From contig NC_045144.1 in NCBI RefSeq assembly GCF_008831285.2, forward strand, positions 16,105,858 through 16,169,857: a DNA stretch of 64,000 bases. Direction: 5' to 3'. The stretch comes from Nymphaea colorata (lineage: Eukaryota; Streptophyta; Magnoliopsida; Nymphaeales; Nymphaeaceae). Of this stretch, positions 23,395 to 34,712 are shown piece by piece. Numbering within the stretch: the first letter of the stretch is position 1; each line of letters starts with the position of its first letter. The notes under the pieces are model-generated. The model searched no databases. It saw only the letters and a list, made by a program, of their open reading frames with translations, and was not told the origin of the DNA. A program made the translations under genes and the position numbers.

Positions 23395-24041
23395 TAAATA
23401 ACATAAACAAATGAGATAAGTAACAGAAGTGGGGAACAATTTATAGTTAGAGAAGAGGATATGGATCACCATTGGCTTCTTTCTTCCATCATCACTGTAG
23501 CAGTTATATGTATACAAGGGAAGAGAATGGAGCTAAGGATCGAGTAAATTAAGTGAGAATGGCAGAGATGAGACGGAGAATGGGGAGAGAGGAGTGGGTG
23601 AAGGGGAGGACTGTTGGGAGAGGGGCCTTCGGAACTGTCAACTTGGCCACCTGCTGCAAATCCTCCTCCTCCTTCGACCATCACCACCCTCTTCCTTCTC
23701 TCTTTGCTGTCAAATCCGCCATTTGACAGCAAAGAGAGAAGGAAGAGGGTGGTGACGGTGGAAGAAGGAGGAGGATTTGCAGCAGGTGGCCAAGATGACA
23801 GTTCCGAAGGCCCCTCTTCCAACAGTCCTCCCCTTCACCCACTCCTCCCTTCCCATTCTCCCTCCCATCTCTGCCATTCTCACTTAATTTACTCAATCCT
23901 TAGCTCCATTCTTGTCTCTTATATACATATAACTGCTACAGTGATAATGGAAGAAAAAAGCCAATGGTGATCCATATCCTCCTCTCTAACTATAAAGTGT
24001 TCCCCCACTTCAGTTACTTATCTCATTTGTTTACGTTATTT
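23395..24041. repeat. Long perfect-type palindrome derived from the MAPKKK promoter and first exon
   Basis: The left arm (23,395-23,715) and right arm (23,721-24,041) are inverted copies around a 5-base loop, CCGCC (23,716-23,720). By eye there are about 20 differences in 325 positions (about 94% identity), with very few gaps. Each arm holds roughly 160 bases of upstream sequence and then the kinase start: ATG at 23,559 on plus and at 23,877 on minus. Each then runs through the intact glycine-rich loop (GRGAFGTV) to AVKSA at the loop. The right arm is collinear with the kinase locus of copy B (57,265-57,480 and 57,805-57,962). The left arm is therefore the newly inverted copy, and the kinase body is missing here. 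Both upstream regions face inward, so transcription from either side would make a self-complementary RNA. I infer an inverted-repeat small-RNA locus. Confidence 0.85.
23559..23726 (+). pseudogene. MAPKKK N-terminal fragment in the palindrome's left arm
   Basis: A 55-codon frame from ATG to TGA encodes the start of a protein kinase: EEWVKGRTVGRGAFGTV (ATP-binding loop), NLATCC, and LFAVKSA with the invariant Lys. The stop is created by the palindrome centre itself. The loop motif is intact here, whereas the kinase in copy B has lost a base in it. The fragment cannot be a working kinase. Its interest is as part of the hairpin. Confidence 0.8.
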
Positions 24042-25956
24042 ATCTGATGCATGTCTATCTCCCAATTTGTTGAAATCAGAGAGAGAAAGAGAGGGCTAAA
24101 AAGTTCCGATGCTGTAATGCAATCATATAAAAGTTTTGATGCTGTAGAAGCAGCAAACATGAAAGTGAAAAAAATTAAGATGCTACAGCATAAAAAGAGG
24201 AAAGGGGGTGACCACAAGCACTTTTGGCGCTGAATAAAACTCATAAACAAGAAAGGAAATCCATTGGAAGAGAGAAAAGCAAAAGCAAAGCTATAGTGAA
24301 GGTTAGGAAAACAATAGCAAAAGGAGTTATGGTCACTCTATGAGCCATGACCTTTTATAGATCGTCACTATTGCAACCTAGATGGTATATAACAATCCAA
24401 TAAGAAAGAAAACATGTACTATCTGTATATACAAAGAAGTAATCATCAAAAACATCATCAATTTTTAGATATTAATTTACAAATTTAAGTTAGATTCTAT
24501 GACAAATGAGGAAAAAATAAACAAGGGAGATTTCTTTTTAAAAAAACTTCTATACGGATACCATATTCAGCTCTATCCTAAAGATTCATGTTGATATGTT
24601 GTAGATATATTTTCTAATATTGAGGTATGTGCTTACCATATTAATTAATATATTAATTAATTTATATATGTACTCATCAATCTAATCAGTAGGAGAAAGA
24701 AAGGTAGTGATCTTTTTATAACCATGGATATGGACTCTTCAGGTTGAATTATGTATATTTGTAATCTATCCATCTCTCTTCCCATCCCCCAGTTGGTTTC
24801 CTACTTTTTTTTGGCTTACTTAACAAAATCTGCATAATATTTTAATTATAGAAAGCCTTCATTAGCAATCAACAATTTTCAAATCCAACTATTTATTTCA
24901 CGTTTGCAAATAGAGAATAAATAGTGATGAATTCATGTTAAAAATGTCCACATACAAATATAAATATATATTGGGCTTTTGTAGAGAAATTTACATGTAA
25001 ATTTAGAAAAAAAATTATTTATTGTATATAAAAATTTAAAAAAAAAAAAGAATATTTCAGCCCATGTCAAAATTTTGAAACTTTAATTTGACCCCTTCAT
25101 GAAAAATTTCTGGCTCCACCCCTGTTGTCTCCTACCCAGGTTGCAGTATAAAATGAGCCTCCTATACATTAAGAATGTTGGACGAGCCGAGTCAACTCGA
25201 GTTCGACTCATAAGTTAAACGAGTCGAATTCGAGCTTAATTGATAACTCAAGTTTGTAAACTAGTCGAGTTAGAGCTGGATGAACCCGACTCGATTAGAC
25301 TCATTTTTTTGTAATTTAAAACACTTGAATTGACGTAAATAAAAATGTAAAAATTTTAAGCATAAAACATCTATTAAGGGACACGAGCTTAAGCGGGTTG
25401 AGCTCAAGCTCGGACTCAGTTAAGCGAGTTGAGCTCAAGACGACCTTGAGCACCTCATAAAGTTTGACTCAATTTTTGATGATGAGTAGAAGGAAACCCA
25501 TCAGTAAAAGTTTGATTTTCTTCTGATCAATATGTGCACAAGGACCAGTCAGTGAGCATTCACATGACTTTGGAACTATCTAACTGCAGATCATTTGATC
25601 AAGGGAAGGGTTGCTAGATATGAATAGAGACATATTATTGGTTGATATTGTACACTTTAATCCACGTTGCAATTGTTTTTGGAAATCATTTGGGCATGGA
25701 TCTCATCAGTCTCTCTTGCACCATACCCTGGAAATTACATGGTGTTGGTAGGAAGAACTACGTTCTTAGAGCAGAGGTAATCTAAAGATATTATGATTTT
25801 GTTTGATAGAAGATGATGTCATTATATCTATGCTCCTAACATATTCGATCCATATTTGTTAAAACAAAACATCTTGTATTCCAAAAATGCAATGTATTTT
25901 CTTCTAAATAAAAGCTCTTTTAAGCAGGGGCCGAGAGGAAGGGGGCCCAGCAGGCA

Positions 25957-25975
25957 CCCCCCCCCCCCCCCCCCC
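25957..25975. repeat. Run of 19 C
   Basis: A pure C run inside a dispersed repeat. Copy B has only a short mixed run at the equivalent place (near 60,950). Length in the assembly may be unreliable. Confidence 0.9.
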
Positions 25976-26627
25976 TCCCTCTCAGATTTTAACAACTTTA
26001 AAAATTTTATATGTAAATCTAAAAAATTTTAGTTTAATATATATATAAAATTTAAAAGGTTTATATTTCATCCCCTGTTAAAATTTTGAAACTATAGTTT
26101 GACCATTGTAACAAAAAATTCCTGGTTCCCCTCTTCATCATCCAAACTTCGACAACTAAAAACTACATACGACTCTTCTTGGTAGAAAACCCTAACCAGG
26201 TACTGAGTTTGTCCAAGGTTGTCAATGGCAAGAATAGGTTGGGAGCCCATCTCTCCCAGCAGTTTACATCAAAACCCTTGGTGACTCGTTTTGGGCACGG
26301 CTCTGGTCCATCTCAGTTGGACGAAATTAACCCTACCCCTTGGAAATAAATTGATCAAAATTTTAAAACATGATGAATTCCAATAGGGTTTGAGATGGGA
26401 ATTAAAATTCTTATGAGGCCGAAGTTAGGGCAGTTCACGAGCTGAGTTCGAGCCAATTGCTGGGCCTGCTTGAACTTGGCACAAGTGTACTAAGACAAAA
26501 CTACAGCTTGGCTCAAGTAGAGTCAAAGTTCATTAGCTCGAGTTCGACTTGGCTTGAGCTCTAAAACCTAGTACTCGAGCAAGCTCAAGCCGAGGATTTG
26601 GATTGATCCGAGCATTTCATCAAAAAA

Positions 26628-27220
26628 TTTAGTTTTTAAAGAAAGAGGCAGCATGGAGACTTAAACCTCATAGCCTAGTAGTCACATTAACATCCATTTG
26701 AACCATTTATCTTTTGTCATAACATTGAGGCATGTTAACCGACCTTAACCAAATTGAGCCCACTGAACACTAGCTCAACTCGTTATATGATCAAGGTCAT
26801 TTTTTAACTCAAATTCAAGTCGAGCCCAAGCCAAGTTTATCAAACAAGTGGCAGTCAAACTTGAACTAGTCCAACTCATTGAACAGCCCGAGCTGAAATA
26901 TATTTTTCAAATCTTTTACAAGGGCTGAATGATAATTTTAGTTCCGGCCTTCAATGCCAAGTTCCAGTCACGTAAATTATGTTGTATTCGCTAGAAAAAT
27001 GGTAAATACCGAATTTATAAGAGAACATTATCTTTTAAGAATTTAGTTTTTAAAGAAAGAGGCAGCATGGAGACTTAAACCTTACGACTAGTAGTCACAT
27101 GCACATCCATTCAAAGCATTTATCTTTTGTGATAACATTGCGAGAATTTAACCAAACTGAGCCCACTTGACTCAAGCTCAAGGTCATTTTTTAACTCCGA
27201 ATTCAGGTCGAAGGTTCTCG
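26628..27220. repeat. Direct repeat at 415-bp spacing
   Basis: TTAGTTTTTAAAGAAAGAGG followed by CAGCATGGAGACTTAAACC occurs at 26,628 and again at 27,043, with about 170 bases of related sequence after each. Copy B has a single unit (61,592-61,750). Copy A has therefore duplicated it, or B has lost one by unequal recombination. Confidence 0.8.
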
Positions 27221-27599
27221 GACTGTTTTGCTGTAGATAAGACATTTTTTAAATATGTGTTGCCTCATTTTAACATTTAGAAATCTTTAAGAGAAGGCTC
27301 TCAGACTGTTTTTAGCAAAAGTTCAGATTGTAGCTTCTTTATTTTTAACCCTAGTCTTCTATACCCGGATCTACTCTCAGTTTCAATGTTTAATGAATCT
27401 GAAACATTAAATAAGAGGCCTTGTGACGTCCACTATTTAAATGTGTTCGAACTGAACATGCGTTGCTTATGTACCTCCAAGACTTCCCAGTTGTGCTATG
27501 CCCCTTGAGGAGTCCCAATGAAATTTACTTTATCTTTAAACCACAGAAGAAATTAGATGCTGAGATTGACACCAGGAATAGCAGCGGAGGACGGCGGTG

Positions 27600-28495
27600 C
27601 CCGTGTTTCTGGCGATGGCTTCCAAGACTGCATCTGACTACCAGCGATCCTTCGAAATAGGCAAGTACCTGACTCTCTGCTGGTGCTTTCCGTTCCACTC
27701 GAAATATTCTTGTCACAGTTCTTTCTCTTGCTGAAAAAAAAAGGGGATTAAATAAGAAATCCATGCGTTGCTGCAGTTTCCAGATCGTGATATCACAGGC
27801 CATTGTAGACTCACTCACTCACTCACTGTTCGTATGTGATATCATTTGTTCAACATAAATGCAAAACCGCATGCACTGGCATCTGATGTCTACATTGAAA
27901 GCGCATTTTAGGTTTAATTTAAGTGGCCCATGCTTTATGCCCATAAAGTTATTGTGGACCCTGTGATGTGACAACTTATGTGGCCAAGTATGAATCTTGG
28001 CAAGATGATCTGCATGAACAAGAGCCAAGAGAAAACTTGGTCCATTTTGATGGTTTGTTGAACAAGAGAAATCTTGACACGTGTCGACTTGCTCGGTTCA
28101 TATTACCAACTGGTGTGATACCGAGTAGTTAGGGTTGCAAATGCAAGGGTGGAGGCAGAGGGTGCCAGCGGGGGCCATGGCTTCTTTCGGATCTTAGAAA
28201 AATCAAAATTCAACTTGTAAATTTTTAAAAATTATTTTAAACTCTATAAAAAAAATTGAAAAATTACATTTCATACTCTGTTAAAAATATTGAAAAATCA
28301 ATTCACTCAACAAGGGCTTCGCTTGATGACGAAATCGATGCCGCAGGAATTGGGTGTATGGGAGGAAGGTGTATGATTTTTTTTAATGGATACTTAGAAG
28401 GACGACCAAATTGATGACATTATGTATATAGATATAAGTAAGAGAGAGAGAGAGTGGGAGAGTTCTGTTTTTTGTTTTTTTTAAATACTTGGAAG
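27600..28495. repeat. Block P, copy C (matches 62,884-63,950 and 61,855-62,200)
   Basis: The stretch shares GCATCTGACTA, TCCACTCGAAATATTCTTG and the dispersed phrase GATCTGCATGAAC with the right-edge copies. It ends in a GA run, after which the copia element is inserted. No gene is seen; the short open frames are not conserved between copies. Confidence 0.75.
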
Positions 28496-28921
28496 TGAAA
28501 GGAAAAAATGCAACACTAAAATTTTTAAGTGGTTCGGATTAAAAAGATTCTAAGTCCACTTTCTCTCACACCAACAAGGCGATGGATGTGAGGTTCCCTT
28601 GATGAGAGAATTTATACACGTTTCTTGGAGGGATTTTTATAGATTTCTTTAAAATTCAAACAATCCTTCCTTGATTTTTTAGTTTCAATAATCATTTCTT
28701 TCTCCTTTGATGAGGATACGTTGCCACTTTTCTTGCCTAGATTCCTTGCCTTTTGAGGTGTTCTTCCTTGAATTATCACTTCAAATCTAACGGGTATAGT
28801 TGCCTTTTTGTTGGATTTGTTATGATCTTCATGATTTTCTTCATTCATTGAACTGGCATGATCTCCACAATTTCCTTCATCTGGTGAGCAGCTGTAACGG
28901 TCAGCAGCTTGTGTGTTAACA
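28496..28921 (-). repeat. 3' LTR of the rearranged copia element
   Basis: TGAAAG at the left edge and TTAACA at the right edge, as in the partner LTR. On the minus strand the LTR carries an open frame of over 100 codons (28,612-28,983, extending past the LTR edge) that is also open in the other LTR. Confidence 0.9.
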
Positions 28922-28979
28922 TCCCCCTTCAATCTCGAGCGTAGATTGTAGCGAAGACCGAGATTGTAGCCCAAAGCTG

Positions 28980-29868
28980 TCAATGATGATGGGGCAATGG
29001 CTTTGTAAACATATCAGCTAGCTGATGAGTGGACAAAATATATTGAGTAACTAATGATCCAAGAAACACCTTTTCTCGTACGAAATGAAAATCAAGCTCA
29101 ATATGCTTCATCCGAGAGTGATGGGCCATTTTGATGGTGGATTGCAAAGCGGAAAGATTGTCACATAACAACAAGGGAGGTTGAGAAAGAAACAGTCCAA
29201 GATCTCTAAGAATGAATGTGATCCAAGTTAGCTCTGCTGTTGCCGTTGCAAGGGCACGGTATTCTGCTTCACAAAAAGATCTCGCAACACTTTGTTGTTT
29301 CTTAGATGCCCAAGAAATACAATTGGGGCCCAAAAAAGTGCAGTAGCTTGTGGTAGAGCGACGAGTGGATGGGCAAACGACCCAATCTGCATCAGAATAA
29401 GCACGAGAGCTTAAAAAATTGCATTCCAAGAGAGATAGTGCCCTGAATATAGCGAAGAATGCGTTTCAGCAACTGGAAATGTTGCAGGGAAGGAACGTGC
29501 ATAAACTGAGACACATAATTAACAGCATAAGTGATGTCTGGTCGAGTAAATGTAAGATATTACAAAGCACCAACAAGACTGCAATACAATGTAGCATTAG
29601 GATATGCTTCTTCTTCTACAGTGTTGTTGCTGGAAACATTAGTAACCATTGGGGTAACAGTTGATCGGCATGACTGCATCTGGGCGTGTTCTAAAATTTC
29701 CATAGCATAGCGTTGCTAGTTGTGCAATAGACCGAAAGTAGTGTGTTGAACTTGAATGCTTAAGAAATAATGTAAGTCCCCAAGATCATTCATAGCAAAG
29801 GTACGAGATACTTCATTTTGAAAGGATGCAAGAAAAGTTGGAACTGTTCTGTCTTTCTCACTACGCCC
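28980..29868 (-). pseudogene. Copia RT C-terminal part and RNase H, relic
   Basis: From right to left the minus strand gives the RT end (FAMNDLGDLHYFL), then GAL, a stop, YLTFTRPDITYAV, and then RNase H with YSDADW, FCEAEYRALA, LLLCDNLSAL and QLADMFTKPL. These motifs identify the 3' half of a copia polyprotein. Internal stops and frame changes near 29,430-29,700 break it. It is co-oriented with the LTRs, the primer-binding site and the polypurine tract. Confidence 0.8.
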
Positions 29869-30809
29869 CTTGAAAACATCAGTTATGGTTGGAAACGGGC
29901 AGCATTTACTGATAACTCATATTGGCTCTACTAATCTTGATCTTGGAAATACGACTCTTCCTCTTGATAATGTGCTTGTTGTTCCTGCAATAAAGGAAAA
30001 TTGTATTTCCGTAAGTCAACTTACATCTTCTATGCCCTATGTATTTGAGTTTACAGCTGATTCATTTGTGATTAAGGACAAGGAAACCAATCAGATGATT
30101 GCCAAGGGAGCTAGAGAAGGAGATTTATATGAGCTCAAGACCAGGCTGGAGGCAGTATTCTTTTCTTATCATTTCAAGACAGCAACTTCAGAGATTTGGC
30201 ATAGTCGGCTCGGCATCCATCAGCTAAGATCATTGATTTTTTGTCGTCCAAGGGTAGAATAAATTTATCAACAAAACGTTTATGTTTTATATTTGTCAAA
30301 GTTGTCAATTGGGAAAAGCAACACGTTTGCCTTTTCTTCCATTTGATGATAAATATTATGAACCTTTTGAAAAAATTCATTGTGATATCTGGGGACCAGC
30401 ACCGGTTGACTCATGTCAAAAATTTCAATATTATGCTCTCTTTGTTGATCACCATTTTTGATACTCTTGGATCTATCCATTAAAATATAGGTTTTATTTT
30501 TTTAACAAAGTTTATGGAATTTCATAAGATGGTGAGTATGCAATTTGGAAGATCTATAAAAAATGTTCAAAGTGATGAAGGTGGTGAATTTAATAGCAAT
30601 GCATTTATCTCTTATTTAAGAGAATGTGGGATCAAACACCTTAAAGCTTGTCCAAAAACACCTGAACGGAATGGGTTGGTGGAGCGGAAACACAGGTTAG
30701 TTACTGAACTTGGATTAACTTTACTATTTCATAGTAATGTACCAACAAAACATTGGGTGGAAGCCTTTTCTACAGCTATTTGGCTCATAAATCGGTTGCT
30801 GACGTCCAT
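29869..30809 (+). pseudogene. Copia protease-end and integrase fragment, inverted in the element
   Basis: The plus strand encodes a gag-pre-integrase part (VMVGNGQHLLITHIG, YVFEFTADSFVIKD, then IWHSRLG) and an integrase core part (VQSDEGGEFNS, ERNGLVERKHR, AIWLINRLL). A broken stretch of about 250 bases separates them. The left neighbour (RT/RNase H) reads on the opposite strand, and the right edge abuts the primer-binding site directly. This orientation cannot belong to a normal copia genome. Confidence 0.85.
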
Positions 30810-30821
30810 GCTCTGATACCA

Positions 30822-31242
30822 TGAAAGAAAAAAATGCAAGACTAAAATTTTAAGTGGTTGGGATTAAAAAGATCCTACGTCCACTGTCTCTCACACCAAC
30901 AAGGCGATGGATGTGAGGTTCCCTTGATGAGAGAATTTATATTTCTTGGAGGGATTGTTACAGATTTCTTTAAAATTCAAACAATCCTTCCTTGATTTTC
31001 TAGTTTCTATAATCATTTCTTTCTCCTTTGATGAAGATATGTTGCCACTTTTCTTGCCTAGATTCCTTGCCTTGTGAAGTGTTCTTCCTTGATTTATCAC
31101 TTCAAATCTAATGGGTATAGTTGCCTTTTTGTTGGATTTGTTATGATCTTCATGATTTTCTTCATTCATTGAGCTGGCAGGATCTCCACAATTTCCTTCA
31201 TCTGGTGAGCAGCTGTAATGGTCAGCAGCTTGTGTGTTAACA
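30822..31242 (-). repeat. 5' LTR of the rearranged copia element
   Basis: Partner of 28,496-28,921. It differs by about 20 substitutions and one 4-base gap by eye. The minus-strand frame seen in the other LTR is open here too (within 30,891-31,328). Confidence 0.9.
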
Positions 31243-31975
31243 GGAAGATGATGAAATCGATGATGGAAAAACATAAAGGGAGTGGACGTAAGAGAGGAAG
31301 GGAATGATGGCTTGAAACGGCAAGCCAATTAAGAGAAAGATCTAAAACGAGGGTGGCGTGCTAAGGGATAGCAAAACAAAAGACTAGAGAAAGAGAGAGA
31401 GTTGGTTGAAGTATAGAACTTAGTTTAGTTTGATTGATACTCGGTCCGGCCCGATAAGAGTCCGGCTCGGGGCAACCCGACACCTAAAAACCGAGCCCAT
31501 ACTCAATCAAACCAAGTACCGGGCAGCGGGGCCCAATGTCCAGTCCTAATGAGAAATTGGTCGTCCCCACTCCCCCCACTGTCTTCGTTATTGAGAAATC
31601 GGGAGTGGGCCCCACATTTCGTACTCGGCATTGGGGGGTGTTCTTTCCGTCGCTTCTCCGCTTACTACGTTGAAGACTTTGCCCAAACGTGTGCTTCGTT
31701 GAAAGATTCTGGTTTGCGGATATCGTGACTTTTGGAGATCAGGATCTTTGCGGAATGGGTGCCCGCCAGACTCGTGAACGCGACGTCCTAATGGCAGCGA
31801 CGAACGTCGGCTCTGGCGTGTGTCGTAATAAAAGTCAAACGCCACACGCCAGTTGACTTTGCTCTGTTGGGTTCGGGCTTTTTGCGAGTCACTCGGACGT
31901 CTTGCCCCCAACTTGACTCCAGATTTTCTTCGTCAACAAATTTTATATGGTTCAATTGACGTACGCCAACATCGT
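31243..31975. repeat. Block Q, copy C (matches 20,000-20,960)
   Basis: Shared phrases are GAGAAAGATCTAAAACGAGG against GAGAAAGATGTAAAACGAGG, GAGTGGGCCCCAC, and the CG-rich run through GATCAGGATCTTTGCGG. After subtracting the copia element this block directly follows block P (27,600-28,495). A GC-rich stretch (31,440-31,550) is specific to this copy. No conserved gene. Confidence 0.75.
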
Positions 31976-33644
31976 GCAGTCTGTCTGCCAGGAAATTTTA
32001 TGGCTTCTCATTTTGGTCTAATGTTTAAAAAGTTTAATCTTGCATAGAAAATTGTAAAAATGTTTAATTATTTTAGTTTGTAGCTTTTTTTTTGTAAGAT
32101 TGAAACCAAATTAAGCTGGTATGAACAAAAAGATGGAGGGTGAAGTGAAAGTAGGTTGGGTGGTTATAAGAAATTTCTAAATTAGAACGCACAGTGTGGT
32201 CATGCATTGTGTGAACTAGTTGTACAAATCTAACTGGATCATGGCCATGCAAGACGTGACTCTGAGCCCATAGTGACACATATTCCACCAGTGGCCTTGA
32301 GTAGTTGAACGCCTTGGGGCATGGTCCCACTTGAACAGCTCGTACTCGACACGACTCAAAAAACTCGAGCTCAAGCTTGGTTCGAACTCGACTTGAACTC
32401 CTTATAGCAACCTTGAGCTCGACTTGGAATATACAATTGAACTCTACTCGTTTAACCCATTTAACTCGTTAGGCATTAACTAATTTGATGTTAACTCGTG
32501 TAACTCATATAGCTTGTGAAACCAGTTTTAGCAAAATTATATACTTACCAGTTTGCGAGTCGAGTGGAGTATAAACGAGTCGAGTTCCTGAAACTCGAAC
32601 TTGACACATTTATCGTTTCGAGTATCATTATAAGTTCAAACTCGTCTCGTTTGTAAACGAGTAGAGCACGAGCCAGGTTTTTTCGAGCGAGTTCGAGTTG
32701 AGCCTGAGTTGGTTCAGCTCATTGTGCAGCCCTACAGAAATGGAGTAGATTGATTGAACATTCGTTGTGGTGTCTTATGAATTTACCCTATTTTTCAAAA
32801 GCAGGTTCATGGGACAGTAACAAAATGTTATTATTGCCAAGCAATCCTTGGGTTGCATTTGATTCCCAACTGGTCTCAAATATGAGGGAATTTCAAATCC
32901 ATGATAGCTGAAATCCATAGTAATGTATCAAACTGTAGATTTTAGAATCCACCATCCAACGTGGATTTTGGATCCAAACTTTAATGTAAAAAGCATGGAT
33001 TTGAAATCATCCAGCTCCAACAACACCAGAACATTCATTGGTGGATTCAAATGGGCTATCACAAAACATGGCGATGGAACGGCGATAACTTTGGTCAGCC
33101 ACATTCCCTAGGAACAATCTTTCAAGCATTCTCTGTCTCCCGATTGAAGTATAATTTTTGTTTAATATTTAGGGAAAAACATTTTGAGCATAAAATCCAC
33201 AAGGCTATATCAAGATTTTGCCTTGTTTTGGAGCCTGGGTGGATCTATGGAACATCTTCATTGAAGAATTGTGAATTCAATACGTGGTCACACCTGTTCT
33301 ACCTCTCGAACCATGTAAAACGTTAAATTGACATCAAAGGAGAGCTCCATTGTTATTGATTATATATTAAATATGTGATTCTAGAACTTAGGATTTTAAA
33401 TTCCAGATTTTTGGAAAATGGAAGGACCCATTCTAACATGATCATAAATCCAATAAGGTCTCTTCGATTTTTGATTTGAGATCTTCAATATTAGAATTTA
33501 AAATGCTTGACTTTCATTAAGGATGCAAAATTCTTCGTTGAAAAATGTAAGGATTCGGCCATGGATTGTAACTCGCATAAAATCATTTGCATCATTGTTT
33601 GGAGTTCTTAAATCTAAGATTTAAGGCTCTTCATATTCGTTAAG
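31976..33644. other. Spacer between copies, no gene seen
   Basis: The part from 32,330 to 32,740 is a degenerate repeat built of GACTCG/GAGCTC/AACTCG words, also seen at 12,170-12,310, 25,170-25,450 and 61,400-61,560. The rest is AT-rich with no recognisable frame. Copy B begins near 33,645 with GCAAAATTTAATGGATC. Confidence 0.5.
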
Positions 33645-34181
33645 GATGCAAAATTTAATGGATCGCAGGTCATGAAAATCTCCTTACTAGATATATATGA
33701 TTTCAAAGCAATCTTAAATTTATCGTTCTTAAATATATAATTTTAGGGATGTGGTATTGTTTCCCATATTCCATTTTTATTGGATGTTCATATATTTAAA
33801 TTCAAATATGAATTTAAAAGAAATAGATACTGGACAAAGGATATTTCTTTGAAACAGAATCTGAATTGGAATTGGAATCTGAATTTAATTTGATATTGAT
33901 TTACAATGGAATTTTATATGATCCAAATTTATAAACCAAATGTTCAAATTTTTACCTGTTTGACTTTTTTAACGAGTCTAATCTATTGACATCAAACCAT
34001 GTATCGCAATCCATCGCGAAGATCCTCTTATTCGAAGAGGAGTCTGAAACGGGCTGCCACGTGCAGATTAAAGATGAGCTGTGCGGTTTCGGATTCCAGG
34101 TCAGAGAAGTTGTGGCCAATCTTAGTCCACTCCTCCTGGCCGAAAGTGGCTAATTCTAGGCCCCTGGATGGAACCCCAACA

Positions 34182-34383
34182 ACCAGGGTCAGGATTTTTT
34201 TCAGGGGCGGACCAAATGGGGGCTGAGTTTTGTGGGTTGGATTTGGATAGGGCCAAACTGAACTCACATTCAAAAAATACATGAAAGCAAAAAAAAAATC
34301 AATTTTTACACTATATATTTTTTTTTCATTTGGTTGGGGTCAGGCCATAGCCTAGGCACCCCCCCCCTTTCCCTCCGCTCCTG
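34182..34383. mobile_element. Short non-autonomous insertion, defined by comparison with copy A
   Basis: Copy A has an uninterrupted CCCCAACAGGAA at 509-520. Here the CCAACA is duplicated (34,176-34,181 and 34,384-34,389) around 202 bases that begin ACCAGGGTCAGGA and end CCGCTCCTG. Six-base duplication and clean ends show a transposition after the segmental duplication. A related stretch lies at 8,930-9,070. The family is not recognised. Confidence 0.75.
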
Positions 34384-34689
34384 CCAACAGGAAATATCAA
34401 CGGCTGGGAATCCCAGCACAACGAGTGAACTGGGATATGCCTCATAATATTCTCCAACTCACCCGCGGAATTATATTTTATCCAAGACATCCCTCTTTCT
34501 CTCTCCTCACTTTCTCTCTCTCTCTAGAAAATGAAGTGGGTCTACGCCAGGTCCACGCAGCTTAACAGAATAAAAAAATCCAGAAAAATGAATTCCACCG
34601 ACCGCATGTTCCAGAAAGCGTATTCTATGAGGGGCTTCTAGATGGGAATCTTAGTCATTTAAGAACTCTAAATAGGACCAGGACAACAC

Positions 34690-34712
34690 GGGGGGGGGGG
34701 GGGGGGGGGGGG
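34690..34712. repeat. Run of 23 G
   Basis: A pure G run. The equivalent place in copy A (near 825-835) is an A-rich then G run. Length may be affected by sequencing. Confidence 0.9.

Larger units (their letters stand above)
24100..27310. repeat. Segmental duplication block, copy A (matches 59,125-61,855)
   Basis: Collinear with copy B, where about 450 bases (59,311-59,763) are extra. Landmarks: GAGGAAAGGGGGTGACCAC, TATAACCATGGATATGGAC and GTTGGACGAGCCGAGTCAAC. No frame is conserved, so no gene is called. It includes degenerate repeats rich in GAGCTCGA/GACTCG words (25,170-25,450 and 26,400-26,900). It also has two repeats ending in GGCTCC-type phrases (24,970-25,135 and 25,930-26,130). Confidence 0.8.
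28496..31242 (-). mobile_element. Rearranged copia LTR retrotransposon with inverted internal part
   Basis: A complete insertion flanked by a 5-base duplication GGAAG (28,491-28,495 and 31,243-31,247). The two LTRs (28,496-28,921 and 30,822-31,242) differ at about 5% of positions. Next to the right LTR is the primer-binding site TGGTATCAGAGC (minus strand, 30,810-30,821), matching initiator tRNA-Met. Next to the left LTR is the polypurine tract AAGGGGGA (minus). So the element reads right to left. Inside, the RT end and RNase H read the same way, but protease/integrase sequence (29,869-30,809) reads the opposite way. Gag and the RT front part are missing. It is non-autonomous and must have been mobilised by another element, or rearranged after insertion. 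Confidence 0.9.
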
